64,000 bases of DNA from Bradyrhizobium symbiodeficiens (GTDB taxonomy: Bacteria > Pseudomonadota > Alphaproteobacteria > Rhizobiales > Xanthobacteraceae), in contig NZ_CP029427.2 of NCBI RefSeq assembly GCF_002266465.3, forward strand, positions 2,916,501 to 2,980,500, read 5' to 3'. The position numbers were made by a program, and so were the translations under genes. The notes under the pieces were generated by a model that made no database searches, was not told where the DNA came from, and saw only the letters and a list, made by a program, of their open reading frames with translations. This document shows, piece after piece, positions 43,505 through 51,155 of the stretch. Every line of letters starts with the position of its first letter. Positions within the stretch are counted from its first letter, which is position 1.

Positions 43505-44280
43505 TGGCGGCCATCGAGCTACGCAACATCGTCAAGGTGTTCTCCGACAAGCGGCGCGGCCGCGATTTGCTGACGCTGGACAACATCAATCTCGACATCG
43601 AGGCCAACGACTTCGTCTGCCTGCTCGGTCCGTCCGGCTGCGGCAAGTCGACCCTGCTCAACATCATCGCCGGCTTCGAGCAGGCGACGTCCGGCCGGAC
43701 GCTGGTCGACGGCAAGCAGGTGGAGCGGCCGGGCTCCGACCGCGGCGTGGTGTTCCAGCAGCCGACCCTGATGCCGTGGCTGACGGCGATCGACAACATC
43801 GCCTTCCATCTCAAGCTCAAGGGCGTCGGCAAGGCCGAGCGGCACGATCGCGCCATGGAGTTCATCGATCTCGTCGGCTTGCGCGGTTTCGAGCACCACC
43901 ATCCCTCCGAGATGTCGGGTGGCATGAACCAGCGCGTCGGCATCGCCCGTGCGCTGCTGATGAACCCGAGCGTGATCCTGATGGACGAGCCGTTCGCGGC
44001 GTTGGACGCCCAGACCAAGCTCGAAATGCAGGAGGAGCTGGTCGCGATCTGGCAGAAGCGGCGCTGCACCATCGTTTTCGTCACCCACAGCGTCGACGAG
44101 GCGCTGGTGCTCGGCAACAAGATCGTGGTGATGACGAAGCGGCCCGGCCGCATCCGCGAGGCGGTCAATTTCGACTTGCCGCGTCCGCGCGACATCACCA
44201 GTCCCGAATTCAATGACGCAAAGCGCCGCATCCTCTCCCTGATCCGGGAGGAGTCGACGCGCCTTGCGCAGGCGTCGTAA
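43504..44280 (+). CDS. ABC transporter ATP-binding protein (SsuB/TauB type)
   Basis: A 258-residue ATPase with Walker A GPSGCGKST, signature MSGGMNQRVGIARAL, Walker B ILMDEPFAALD and switch VTHSVDEA. The TGATG junction couples it to the permease. It completes the binding protein-permease-ATPase set. Confidence 0.93.
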   Translation: MAAIELRNIVKVFSDKRRGRDLLTLDNINLDIEANDFVCLLGPSGCGKSTLLNIIAGFEQATSGRTLVDGKQVERPGSDRGVVFQQPTLMPWLTAIDNIAFHLKLKGVGKAERHDRAMEFIDLVGLRGFEHHHPSEMSGGMNQRVGIARALLMNPSVILMDEPFAALDAQTKLEMQEELVAIWQKRRCTIVFVTHSVDEALVLGNKIVVMTKRPGRIREAVNFDLPRPRDITSPEFNDAKRRILSLIREESTRLAQAS

Positions 44281-44289
44281 GGTAAGGCC

Positions 44290-45021
44290 ATGCGCAAGCG
44301 TCTCGGCATGATCACGCCGTCCTCCAACTCGGTGCTCGAGCCCGTCACCAGCGCCATGCTGCATGGCGTGCCTGATGTCACCGCGCATTTCTCGCGCTTC
44401 CGCGTCACCGAGATTGCGCTCGATGCCGCGGCGCTGAACCAGTTCGACGCCTCCGTGATGCTGCCTGCGGCGGACCTGCTGGCCGATGCCAAGGTCGATG
44501 CCATCGCCTGGAATGGCACTTCGGCAAGTTGGCTCGGTATCGGCCGTGACAGGAGCCTCTGCGAGGCGATCACCGCGCGCACGAGCGTGCCGGCGACGAC
44601 CTCTACGCTGGCCTGCATCGATGCTGCACGTGCGCTCGGTGCCGAGCGCGTTGGCCTCGTTTCGCCCTACACCGACGACGTCCAGCGGCGAATCGGCGAC
44701 GTCTGGGCGACAGACGGCATCGCTCCGCATGCCGAGCGGCATCTGGGCCTGCGCGATAATTTCTCCTTCGGCGAGGTCCCGCCTGCGACCATCGCGGACA
44801 TGATCCGCGCGGTCGCGGCGGACGGCGCCGACGCGATCGTCATTCTCTGCACCAATCTCGACGGCGCCGCGCTTGCGGCCTCACTCGAACGGGAGTTGAA
44901 CATCGCCGTGCTGGATTCGGTGGCGGTGACGCTGTGGCGAACGCTTGCGCTCGCCGGCGGCGACGTCACGACTCTTGCGTCGTGGGGCCGGATCTTCCAG
45001 ACACCAGCGGTCAACAAGTAA
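44290..45021 (+). CDS. Arylmalonate decarboxylase/maleate isomerase-like protein
   Basis: A 243-residue Asp/Glu-racemase superfamily member. Only one catalytic cysteine is present, Cys187 in VILCTNLDG. The N-terminal position reads WNGTSAS (Gly76-Thr77-Ser78) where maleate isomerases have a cysteine. A single C-terminal cysteine with a GTS oxyanion loop is the arrangement known for arylmalonate decarboxylase, so decarboxylation or a related one-base reaction is more likely than racemisation. It lies 9 bases after the ATPase and 11 bases before the hydantoinase. Confidence 0.82.
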   Translation: MRKRLGMITPSSNSVLEPVTSAMLHGVPDVTAHFSRFRVTEIALDAAALNQFDASVMLPAADLLADAKVDAIAWNGTSASWLGIGRDRSLCEAITARTSVPATTSTLACIDAARALGAERVGLVSPYTDDVQRRIGDVWATDGIAPHAERHLGLRDNFSFGEVPPATIADMIRAVAADGADAIVILCTNLDGAALAASLERELNIAVLDSVAVTLWRTLALAGGDVTTLASWGRIFQTPAVNK

Positions 45022-45032
45022 CGGAGGCGCCT

Positions 45033-46442
45033 GTGACCCAGCTCGATCTCGCCATTCGCGGCGGCACCATCGTGACGGCCAGCGACGAGTTTCGCGCCGA
45101 TATCGGCATTCGCGACGGCCGAATCGTCAGCATCGCCGACCGTGTCAAGGGCGCCGCGCGCGAGATCGATGCGACGGGATTGCTTGCGCTGCCGGGCGGG
45201 ATCGACAGTCACGTCCACATTTCGCAGCCCTCCGGCCCCGACGTCGTGATGGCCGACGATTTTGCGTCGGCGACGCGCGCGGCTGCAGCCGGCGGCAACA
45301 CCATGGTGCTGCCCTTCGCGCTCCAGGAGAAAGGCACGTCGCTCCGCACCTGCGTCGAGAACTACCGCAAGCTCGCCGAGGGCGAGTGCTACATCGACAC
45401 CGCGTTTCACCTCATCATCTCCGATCCGACCGCGGTCGTGCTCGGGCAGGAGCTGCCGGCGCTCGTCAAGGACGGCTACACCTCGTTCAAGGTGTTCATG
45501 ACCTATGACGATCTCGTGCTCAGCGACAGCCAGCTGCTGGAAGTGTTCGACGTGGCGCGCCGCGAGGAGGCGCTGGTGATGGTCCATTGCGAGGGCTATG
45601 ACGCGATCCGCTTTCTCACCAGCAAGCTCGAGCGCGAAGGCCAGATCGCGCCGTATTACCACGGCGTGTCGCGGCCCCAGGCTGTCGAGCGTGAGGCGAC
45701 GCATCGCGCCATCAGCCATGCCGAGGTGATCGGCGTTCCCATCATGATCGTGCATGTCTCGGGCCGAGAGGCGATGGAGCAGGTGCGTTGGGCCCAGCAA
45801 CGCGGATTGCCGGTGCATGCCGAGACCTGCCCGCAATACATCACGCTGACGGCCGACGACATGAAGGGCCTGAACATGGACATCACGGGCGCGAAATATG
45901 TCTGTTCGCCGCCGCCGCGCGACGTCGAAAGCCAGCAGGCGATCTGGGAAGGCATCACGACCGGCGTGTTCCAGACCTTCTCGTCCGACCACTGCCCGTT
46001 CCGCTACGACGATCCCAAGGGCAAGCTGACGCCGAATGCACGCACTTCGTTCCGCTGGGTACCGAACGGCATTCCCGGCGTGGAGACGCGGCTGCCGATC
46101 CTGTTCTCCGAAGGCGTCTCGAGGGGGCGGATCAGCCTGCAGAAATTCGTCGAGCTGACCGCGACCAACCACGCGCGGATCTACGGCCTCTATCCGCGCA
46201 AGGGCTCGATCGGCGTCGGCTTCGACGCCGACATCGCGCTGTGGGACCCGAAGCTGACGAAGAAGATCCGTCAGGCCGATCTGCATCACGGCTCCGACTA
46301 TACGCCCTGGGAAGACTTCGACGTCACTGGGTGGCCGGTCACCACAATCGCCCGCGGGCGGGTCGTGTACGAACAGGGCAAGATCGTCGGCGACAAGGGC
46401 GCGGGCGAGGTGCTCAGCCGCGGCAAGTCGAGCCTGATCTGA
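45033..46442 (+). CDS. Dihydropyrimidinase/D-hydantoinase
   Basis: A 469-residue cyclic amidohydrolase starting at GTG 45033 after ACGGAGG. The binuclear zinc site is complete: His60 and His62 (SHVHIS), carbamylated Lys153 (SFKVFM), His185, His241 and Asp319 (SSDHCPF), with Tyr158 near the substrate. The spacing matches bacterial D-hydantoinases. It opens 5,6-dihydropyrimidine or hydantoin rings to N-carbamoyl amino acids. The following step could be done by one of the amidases, and uptake by the upstream ABC importer. Confidence 0.93.
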   Translation: MTQLDLAIRGGTIVTASDEFRADIGIRDGRIVSIADRVKGAAREIDATGLLALPGGIDSHVHISQPSGPDVVMADDFASATRAAAAGGNTMVLPFALQEKGTSLRTCVENYRKLAEGECYIDTAFHLIISDPTAVVLGQELPALVKDGYTSFKVFMTYDDLVLSDSQLLEVFDVARREEALVMVHCEGYDAIRFLTSKLEREGQIAPYYHGVSRPQAVEREATHRAISHAEVIGVPIMIVHVSGREAMEQVRWAQQRGLPVHAETCPQYITLTADDMKGLNMDITGAKYVCSPPPRDVESQQAIWEGITTGVFQTFSSDHCPFRYDDPKGKLTPNARTSFRWVPNGIPGVETRLPILFSEGVSRGRISLQKFVELTATNHARIYGLYPRKGSIGVGFDADIALWDPKLTKKIRQADLHHGSDYTPWEDFDVTGWPVTTIARGRVVYEQGKIVGDKGAGEVLSRGKSSLI

Positions 46443-46614
46443 CAATTGAGGATGAGCGATCAAGAAAATCTCGGGAGAAACGGGCCGCGAGAACGCGAAA
46501 CTGCGTGTTTCTGCACAACACATGCCGACAGTCCCGCGATGAAACCGCGCTGCCTCGATCGATCCGTCCCATGACGTGGTAAGGTCCGGACCGATCGGCG
46601 CCGTGCGCGCGCGG

Positions 46615-46983
46615 CTAGCTGCAGCTCAGGGGCAATGCCTGAGCGGGATGCAGCTCGTACCAGTCATAGCAGTCCGGATAGGCGCCGTAGAATCCATATC
46701 CGCGCCGGCCGTAGCGGTGGAATGCGTGCTGGCGGAGACCGCCGATATGGCCGCCGAAGCCGAGGTGCTCGCCACCGAACCGGGCGCCGCCGCCGCCGAA
46801 TCTTCCCGCGTGGCCCATGCCGCCGAAATGCGCGCCGCCGCCAAAGCCCGCATGTGCGCCTCCGCCGAAGCCGCCGCCAAACCCGCCGTGGCCGCCACCG
46901 CCGCCGCCGTGCGCGTCTGCCGCGCCGATGGCCAGCGTCGAAGCGAGGGCTGCTGTTGCCAAAATCATGATGGCCCGTTTCAT
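46615..46983 (-). CDS. Secreted glycine/histidine-rich small protein
   Basis: A 122-residue protein. The start at 46983 is preceded by GAGGAG. A clear signal peptide (MKRAIMILATAALASTLAIGAADA) is followed by about 60 residues of Gly-rich repeats with interspersed His, Phe and Ala, and then a tyrosine-rich tail with YPDCYDWYELHP and a final Cys. Such proteins are common and poorly characterised in Bradyrhizobium; metal binding through the histidines is possible. Function unknown. Confidence 0.75.
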   Translation of the reverse strand: MKRAIMILATAALASTLAIGAADAHGGGGGGHGGFGGGFGGGAHAGFGGGAHFGGMGHAGRFGGGGARFGGEHLGFGGHIGGLRQHAFHRYGRRGYGFYGAYPDCYDWYELHPAQALPLSCS

Positions 46984-47236
46984 GGAAAACTCCTCTCGTG
47001 TTGAGCTGCCCAACCATCCCGGAAGTCGCCGACGCCTCGTGCTGCGCGCGAGGCTGCTAATGACTGGGCGTGTGATGCATGAGAGGTAGGAGCGATGCAC
47101 GGAAATCCAACTGAATTCGGCGTCATGTATGAGCCGCGCTGCTCGCGAAGGTAACTGCGCCGCGCGTGGTGGCGGCGTGCGCGCAAGGAGCGGGCTGAAT
47201 GGACCAGCCCGCTCCCTGTCATTCGATGTGCGGCGA

Positions 47237-47485
47237 TCAGAGGCTGCCGGTACCCGGCTCGCACGGCACGTTGTTTCCGGTCCACGGCGCGGTGGCGAAG
47301 GCGCCGACGCGCGGTGCTGGCATGCAGGCGCGTTCGCCCGGATAATCGAAGGGCGCAGTCGTCGCGATCATATCCGCTTGTACCGCGGGTTGCCGCACGA
47401 CGCGATGTTGCTCGCGCGCCATGACGGGGCCGCCGAGCATGGCGGCTGCGATCAGTCCCATCGACAACAGTTTTGACTTGGTCAT
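47237..47485 (-). CDS. Small secreted protein of unknown function
   Basis: An 82-residue protein with a signal peptide cleaved near GGPVMA and a mature part of about 60 residues containing two cysteines (RACMPAP and VPCEPG). GGAGAG precedes the ATG at 47485. No family recognised. It and the Gly/His-rich gene point the same way and are 253 bases apart. Confidence 0.65.
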   Translation of the reverse strand: MTKSKLLSMGLIAAAMLGGPVMAREQHRVVRQPAVQADMIATTAPFDYPGERACMPAPRVGAFATAPWTGNNVPCEPGTGSL

Positions 47486-47977
47486 TCGCTCTCTCCTTTG
47501 ATGACATCAGGCCGAACCATGTCGGCTCGCCGTTGACGTGTGAACGACCACACACGATTCAAACGCACGATTTGCTCACCGCAGTTCAACGACCTGTGAG
47601 CCGATGCGGCGTAACAACCGCGATCGTGCGAATGGATAACATCCGTGGCCCCTGAAACTACAACGCGTGCGTTGAGGGCATATGTTCGATCCAGCCCAGT
47701 TCGAATGCGGAGCCCGCAAGATGATCACGACATCGGCAACATGCACCTTCGTTGCATTGGCGCTGCTCGTGATGCGAGCCGTCCGCAACATGAACTGGAA
47801 TTCAATGGCAGCGCCCGCGCCGCAAGCCTATCTCGCATCAGAGCGAGTGGCCGGCTTCAGGCGGCGTCAGGGCGGCGGGGCCGGCGCGTGCGGACACCGA
47901 ACATGACGCCGTGCGCCGCTGAGCCCACGCTTCCTCACCGCGTGCCAAAGCGCCGCGCGGAGCGCGGAACGAGGATC
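47486..47977. other. Intergenic region upstream of the two-component genes
   Basis: 492 bases. CGTGTG (47537-47542) and CACACG (47551-47556) form a perfect 6-base inverted repeat with an 8-base spacer, placed to control the small secreted protein. A 74-codon reading frame at 47682-47906 has a hydrophobic stretch but no ribosome-binding site and no recognisable family, so I do not call it a gene. Confidence 0.45.
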
Positions 47978-48658
47978 ATGAACCGTATTCTCCTGATCGA
48001 GGACGACACCGAGACTGCCGAGGCGATTGTCGCCGAGCTCACCGATCGCGGCTTCGAGGTGCAATGGGCTGGCGACGGCGTCGACGGTCTCGACCGTGCG
48101 CGCAGGTCGAGCCCGGATGCCATGATCGTCGATCGCATGCTGCCGAAAATGGACGGACTGACCGTCATCGAGGCGCTGCGCAAGGATCAGTTCAGGACGC
48201 CCGTGCTGGTGCTGAGTGCGCTCGGTGCGGTGGACGACCGGGTACGCGGATTGCGCATGGGCGGAGATGATTATCTCACCAAGCCGTTCGCGATCATCGA
48301 GCTGGTCGCGCGGATCGAGGCGCTGCTGCGCCGCCCGACCGACGACCGTAAGACCATCCTGCATTCCGGGCCGCTCGAGCTCGACCTGATCGAGCGGACG
48401 GCGCGACGCGGCGATCGCGAGCTCGACCTGCTGCCGCGCGAATTCCGGCTGCTCGAATACATGATGCGCCGGAACGATCAGTTGCTGACGCGCGCGATGC
48501 TGCTCGAGGAGGTCTGGAACTACAAGTTCGTCCCGGCGACCACGAACCTGATCGACGTGCATATGGGCCGGCTCCGTCACAAGGTCGACGGTCCAGGAGA
48601 GGTGCAGCTCATCCACAACGTCCGAGGCTCCGGCTTCGTGCTGCGTTCGCGGCAATAG
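47978..48658 (+). CDS. OmpR-family response regulator
   Basis: A 226-residue two-component response regulator. The receiver domain has the acidic pair at Glu8-Asp9-Asp10, phosphoacceptor Asp52 (IVDRMLPKMDG) and Lys102 (LTKPF). The C-terminal winged helix contains LLPREFRLLEYMMRRNDQLLTRAMLLEEVW and ends HNVRGSGFVL. GAGG precedes the ATG; upstream in-frame starts are not supported. It is followed nine bases later by its histidine kinase. Confidence 0.93.
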   Translation: MNRILLIEDDTETAEAIVAELTDRGFEVQWAGDGVDGLDRARRSSPDAMIVDRMLPKMDGLTVIEALRKDQFRTPVLVLSALGAVDDRVRGLRMGGDDYLTKPFAIIELVARIEALLRRPTDDRKTILHSGPLELDLIERTARRGDRELDLLPREFRLLEYMMRRNDQLLTRAMLLEEVWNYKFVPATTNLIDVHMGRLRHKVDGPGEVQLIHNVRGSGFVLRSRQ

Positions 48659-48667
48659 GAACGCAAG

Positions 48668-50083
48668 ATGCATCAGGTCCGGTTGATCCGCTCCAGCACG
48701 TTCCTCTGGGCCCTGGCCGTGGCGGCCGCCTTCGCGCTGTTCGTGGTCGCCCTGTTCACGTTCGTCTACTGGAAGCTCGACGACTACCTGATCGCGCGAT
48801 CCGATCGCATGATCACCACGCAGATCCATTTCATCGCAGACCTGCCGCCGGCCCGCCGCATCAGTGCGATCGCGGATCATCTCGAGCAGGATTCCAGGGG
48901 TGTGCAGTACGCAGGACTGTTCGATGCCGCCGGCATCAGGCTTGCCGGCAACATCGACCATTTGCCGCGCGAACTCGGGTTGGGTGGCGCGGTGCAGGGC
49001 GTGCGGCTCGATCTCAAGGGAAGACCGGCAGTCCAGGTTCCGGTCGTCAGGGCGATCGGCAGGCGCCTCGATGGAGGCGATGTGCTGGTGATGGGACGGA
49101 ACGTCGACGAGACGCGCGAGATATCGAGCGTCGTGGGCGAAGCCCTGGCCCTCGGCCTGCTGCCGGCCTTCAGCCTCTGCCTAGTGGCCGGCGCCTGGCT
49201 GAGCGCCCGTGCCCAGAAGCGGGTCGAGGAGGTCAACCAGCGGGTCCAGCGCATCGTCGCCGGCGAGCTGCGCGAGCGGCTCCCGGAGGGCGGGACGGAC
49301 GATCCGTTCGCGCGGCTGGCCGCGATCGTCAACGGCATGCTCGACGAGATGGAGACGATGATCAACGCGCTGGCCGGCGTCGGCAACGACATCGCCCATG
49401 ACCTCAGGACGCCGCTCACGCGTGTCCGCCTGGCGCTGGAGCGCGGGCGCACGCATGCGGCGACGCTGGAGGAACTCCAGGACATCACCGACAAGGCCAT
49501 GGCCGGGATCGACCAGTCGCTCGCCATCGTCACGGCGCTGCTGCGCCTGACCGAGATCGAGAACAACCGCCGCATGGCCGGATTTGGCGAGGTCGCGCTG
49601 GACGAGATCCTGCGGGAGGTGTGCGACGTCTACGAGCCCATCGCCGAGGACAAGCTCATCGGGCTCGGTGTCGTCATCGCGCGCAATGTGCAGGTCTGGG
49701 GCGACCGCGACCTGCTGTTCGAGGCCGTCGCCAACCTCGTGGACAATGCCGTCAAGTTCACGCCATCGGGCGGACGGGTGGAGCTCGCTCTGGAGGCGGA
49801 GGACGATACGGCGCTCGTGCGCGTCCGCGACACCGGCCCCGGCATCAGCGAGCAGGAGCGTGAGGCGGTGCTGCGCCGTTTCTATCGCTCCGACACGATG
49901 CGCAACACGCCCGGCGTCGGGCTCGGACTGAGCCTGGTCGCCGCCATCGTCAAGCTGCACGGCTTTCGGCTGATCATCGGTCCCGCTCCCGGTGGGCAGA
50001 TCGAGATCCTTGCCCGGATCGGACGGACGGGCAGGGCCGTCACCCGCCGGTCGCGGACGTTAGTGCACGCCGACTCCGATTAG
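48668..50083 (+). CDS. Sensor histidine kinase
   Basis: A 471-residue membrane kinase. Two transmembrane segments (residues about 13-35 and 160-180) flank a periplasmic domain of about 120 residues, followed by a HAMP linker. The H-box DIAHDLRTPLTRVR carries phospho-His244. The ATPase domain has NLVDNAVKF, DTGPGI and GVGLGLSLV. It forms a pair with the preceding regulator. The adjacent RND pump genes suggest the system reports envelope stress or a toxic compound. Confidence 0.93.
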   Translation: MHQVRLIRSSTFLWALAVAAAFALFVVALFTFVYWKLDDYLIARSDRMITTQIHFIADLPPARRISAIADHLEQDSRGVQYAGLFDAAGIRLAGNIDHLPRELGLGGAVQGVRLDLKGRPAVQVPVVRAIGRRLDGGDVLVMGRNVDETREISSVVGEALALGLLPAFSLCLVAGAWLSARAQKRVEEVNQRVQRIVAGELRERLPEGGTDDPFARLAAIVNGMLDEMETMINALAGVGNDIAHDLRTPLTRVRLALERGRTHAATLEELQDITDKAMAGIDQSLAIVTALLRLTEIENNRRMAGFGEVALDEILREVCDVYEPIAEDKLIGLGVVIARNVQVWGDRDLLFEAVANLVDNAVKFTPSGGRVELALEAEDDTALVRVRDTGPGISEQEREAVLRRFYRSDTMRNTPGVGLGLSLVAAIVKLHGFRLIIGPAPGGQIEILARIGRTGRAVTRRSRTLVHADSD

Positions 50084-50153
50084 ATGGGATGGACCAAAAC
50101 GATGCGCGATGCTTTCGAGATCGATCAGCCGGCCTGGAACGTGGGAGTGACGG

Positions 50154-51077
50154 ATGCAGACTAGCCACGAAGTTACGAGGAAAAATCTCCCGGCCATGCC
50201 GGTCTCGCCGGTGCCGGCGCCGTTCCTCAGCGCGTATTCCGCGGCCATCAGGCGCTACGACCTTCTCGAGCCGGGTCAGGAGCAGCAGCTCGCGCGTCGC
50301 TGGCAGCAGACCGGGGATCGGAGCGCGGCGGACGCGCTCGTCACCAGCCATCTCCGGCTCGCGGCCAAGCTGGCGCGGGGCTACAAAGGATACGGCCTTC
50401 CGATGGTCGATCTGATCGCCGAGGCCAATCTGGGCCTCGTGATCGCGGCGTCACGCTTCGAACCCGGTCGTGGCGCGCGCTTCTCCACTTACGCGGTCTG
50501 GTGGATCAGGGCCGCCATTCACGAGTACATCCTGCGGTCCTGGTCCCTCGTCAAGATCGGGACGACGGCCGCGCAGAAGAAGCTATTCTTCAAGCTCCGC
50601 AGCGAAATCAGGAAAGCCACCGGCAACGTGATGTCGGGGCTCACGCCTGACGTCGCCGAATTGATTGCCGGGAAGCTCGAGGTGACGGCGCGTGAAGTGA
50701 TCGAGATGGACGTGCGGCTGAACGGTGACCTGTCGCTGAACGCGCCCGTCGGTGGCGAAGATGGCGGAACCGACCTGGAAGCCTTGCTGGTCGACGGGGC
50801 GATCGACGCCGAGACGTTGCTTGCCGATCACGAGCAGACGGAGCGGCGTGCCAAAGCCTTGCGGGTTGCGCTGGGCGGGCTTGCGGCGCGGGAACGTCGC
50901 GTCTTCGAGGCACGGCGGCTGACGGAATGCCCCGTCACGCTCGATCGGCTGGCCCGCGAATTGTCCATCTCCAGCGAGCGGGTTCGACAGATCGAGATTC
51001 GCGCCTTCGCCAAGGTCAAGCGGGCCGTCACGCTCGCCGCGCAGGATGCGCCACGGTCCGCCGTGTGTGGCGTCTGA
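50154..51077 (+). CDS. RpoH-family (sigma-32) sigma factor
   Basis: A 307-residue sigma-70-family factor of the heat-shock type. Region 2 reads SHLRLAAKLARGYKGYGLPMVDLIAEANLGL, then YAVWWIRAAIHEYILRSWSLVK. The RpoH box QKKLFFKLR is at residues 141-149, and region 4 has LARELSISSERVRQIEIRAFAKVK. Compared with housekeeping RpoH, region 2.1 keeps SHLRL but several positions differ (LVIAASRFEPGRGARFSTYAVWW). Rhizobia have several rpoH copies; this is probably an extra stress copy. It lies between the two-component genes and the RND pump. Confidence 0.92.
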   Translation: MQTSHEVTRKNLPAMPVSPVPAPFLSAYSAAIRRYDLLEPGQEQQLARRWQQTGDRSAADALVTSHLRLAAKLARGYKGYGLPMVDLIAEANLGLVIAASRFEPGRGARFSTYAVWWIRAAIHEYILRSWSLVKIGTTAAQKKLFFKLRSEIRKATGNVMSGLTPDVAELIAGKLEVTAREVIEMDVRLNGDLSLNAPVGGEDGGTDLEALLVDGAIDAETLLADHEQTERRAKALRVALGGLAARERRVFEARRLTECPVTLDRLARELSISSERVRQIEIRAFAKVKRAVTLAAQDAPRSAVCGV

Positions 51078-51155
51078 ATTCGTTTTCAATTGAACGGGGC
51101 TTCGAGCGTCCTCACCTGTCCGACGCCCCACTTAACTCACTCCAGGCAGACCACC

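Noticed and set aside
44667..46523. A 618-codon frame antisense to the AMDase-like and hydantoinase genes
   Set aside because: The composition (runs of Arg, His, Asp, Gly without hydrophobic core) is that of the shadow of GC-rich codons. The plus-strand genes have complete active sites.
46760..46950. Short repeated units that could look like a tandem-repeat or CRISPR-like array
   Set aside because: The repeats are Gly-rich codons in the secreted Gly/His-rich protein. Repeat length is irregular and there are no unique spacers.
47682..47906. A 74-codon plus-strand frame before the response regulator
   Set aside because: It has no ribosome-binding site, no family and Arg/Gly-rich end composition. 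The hydrophobic stretch alone is not enough.
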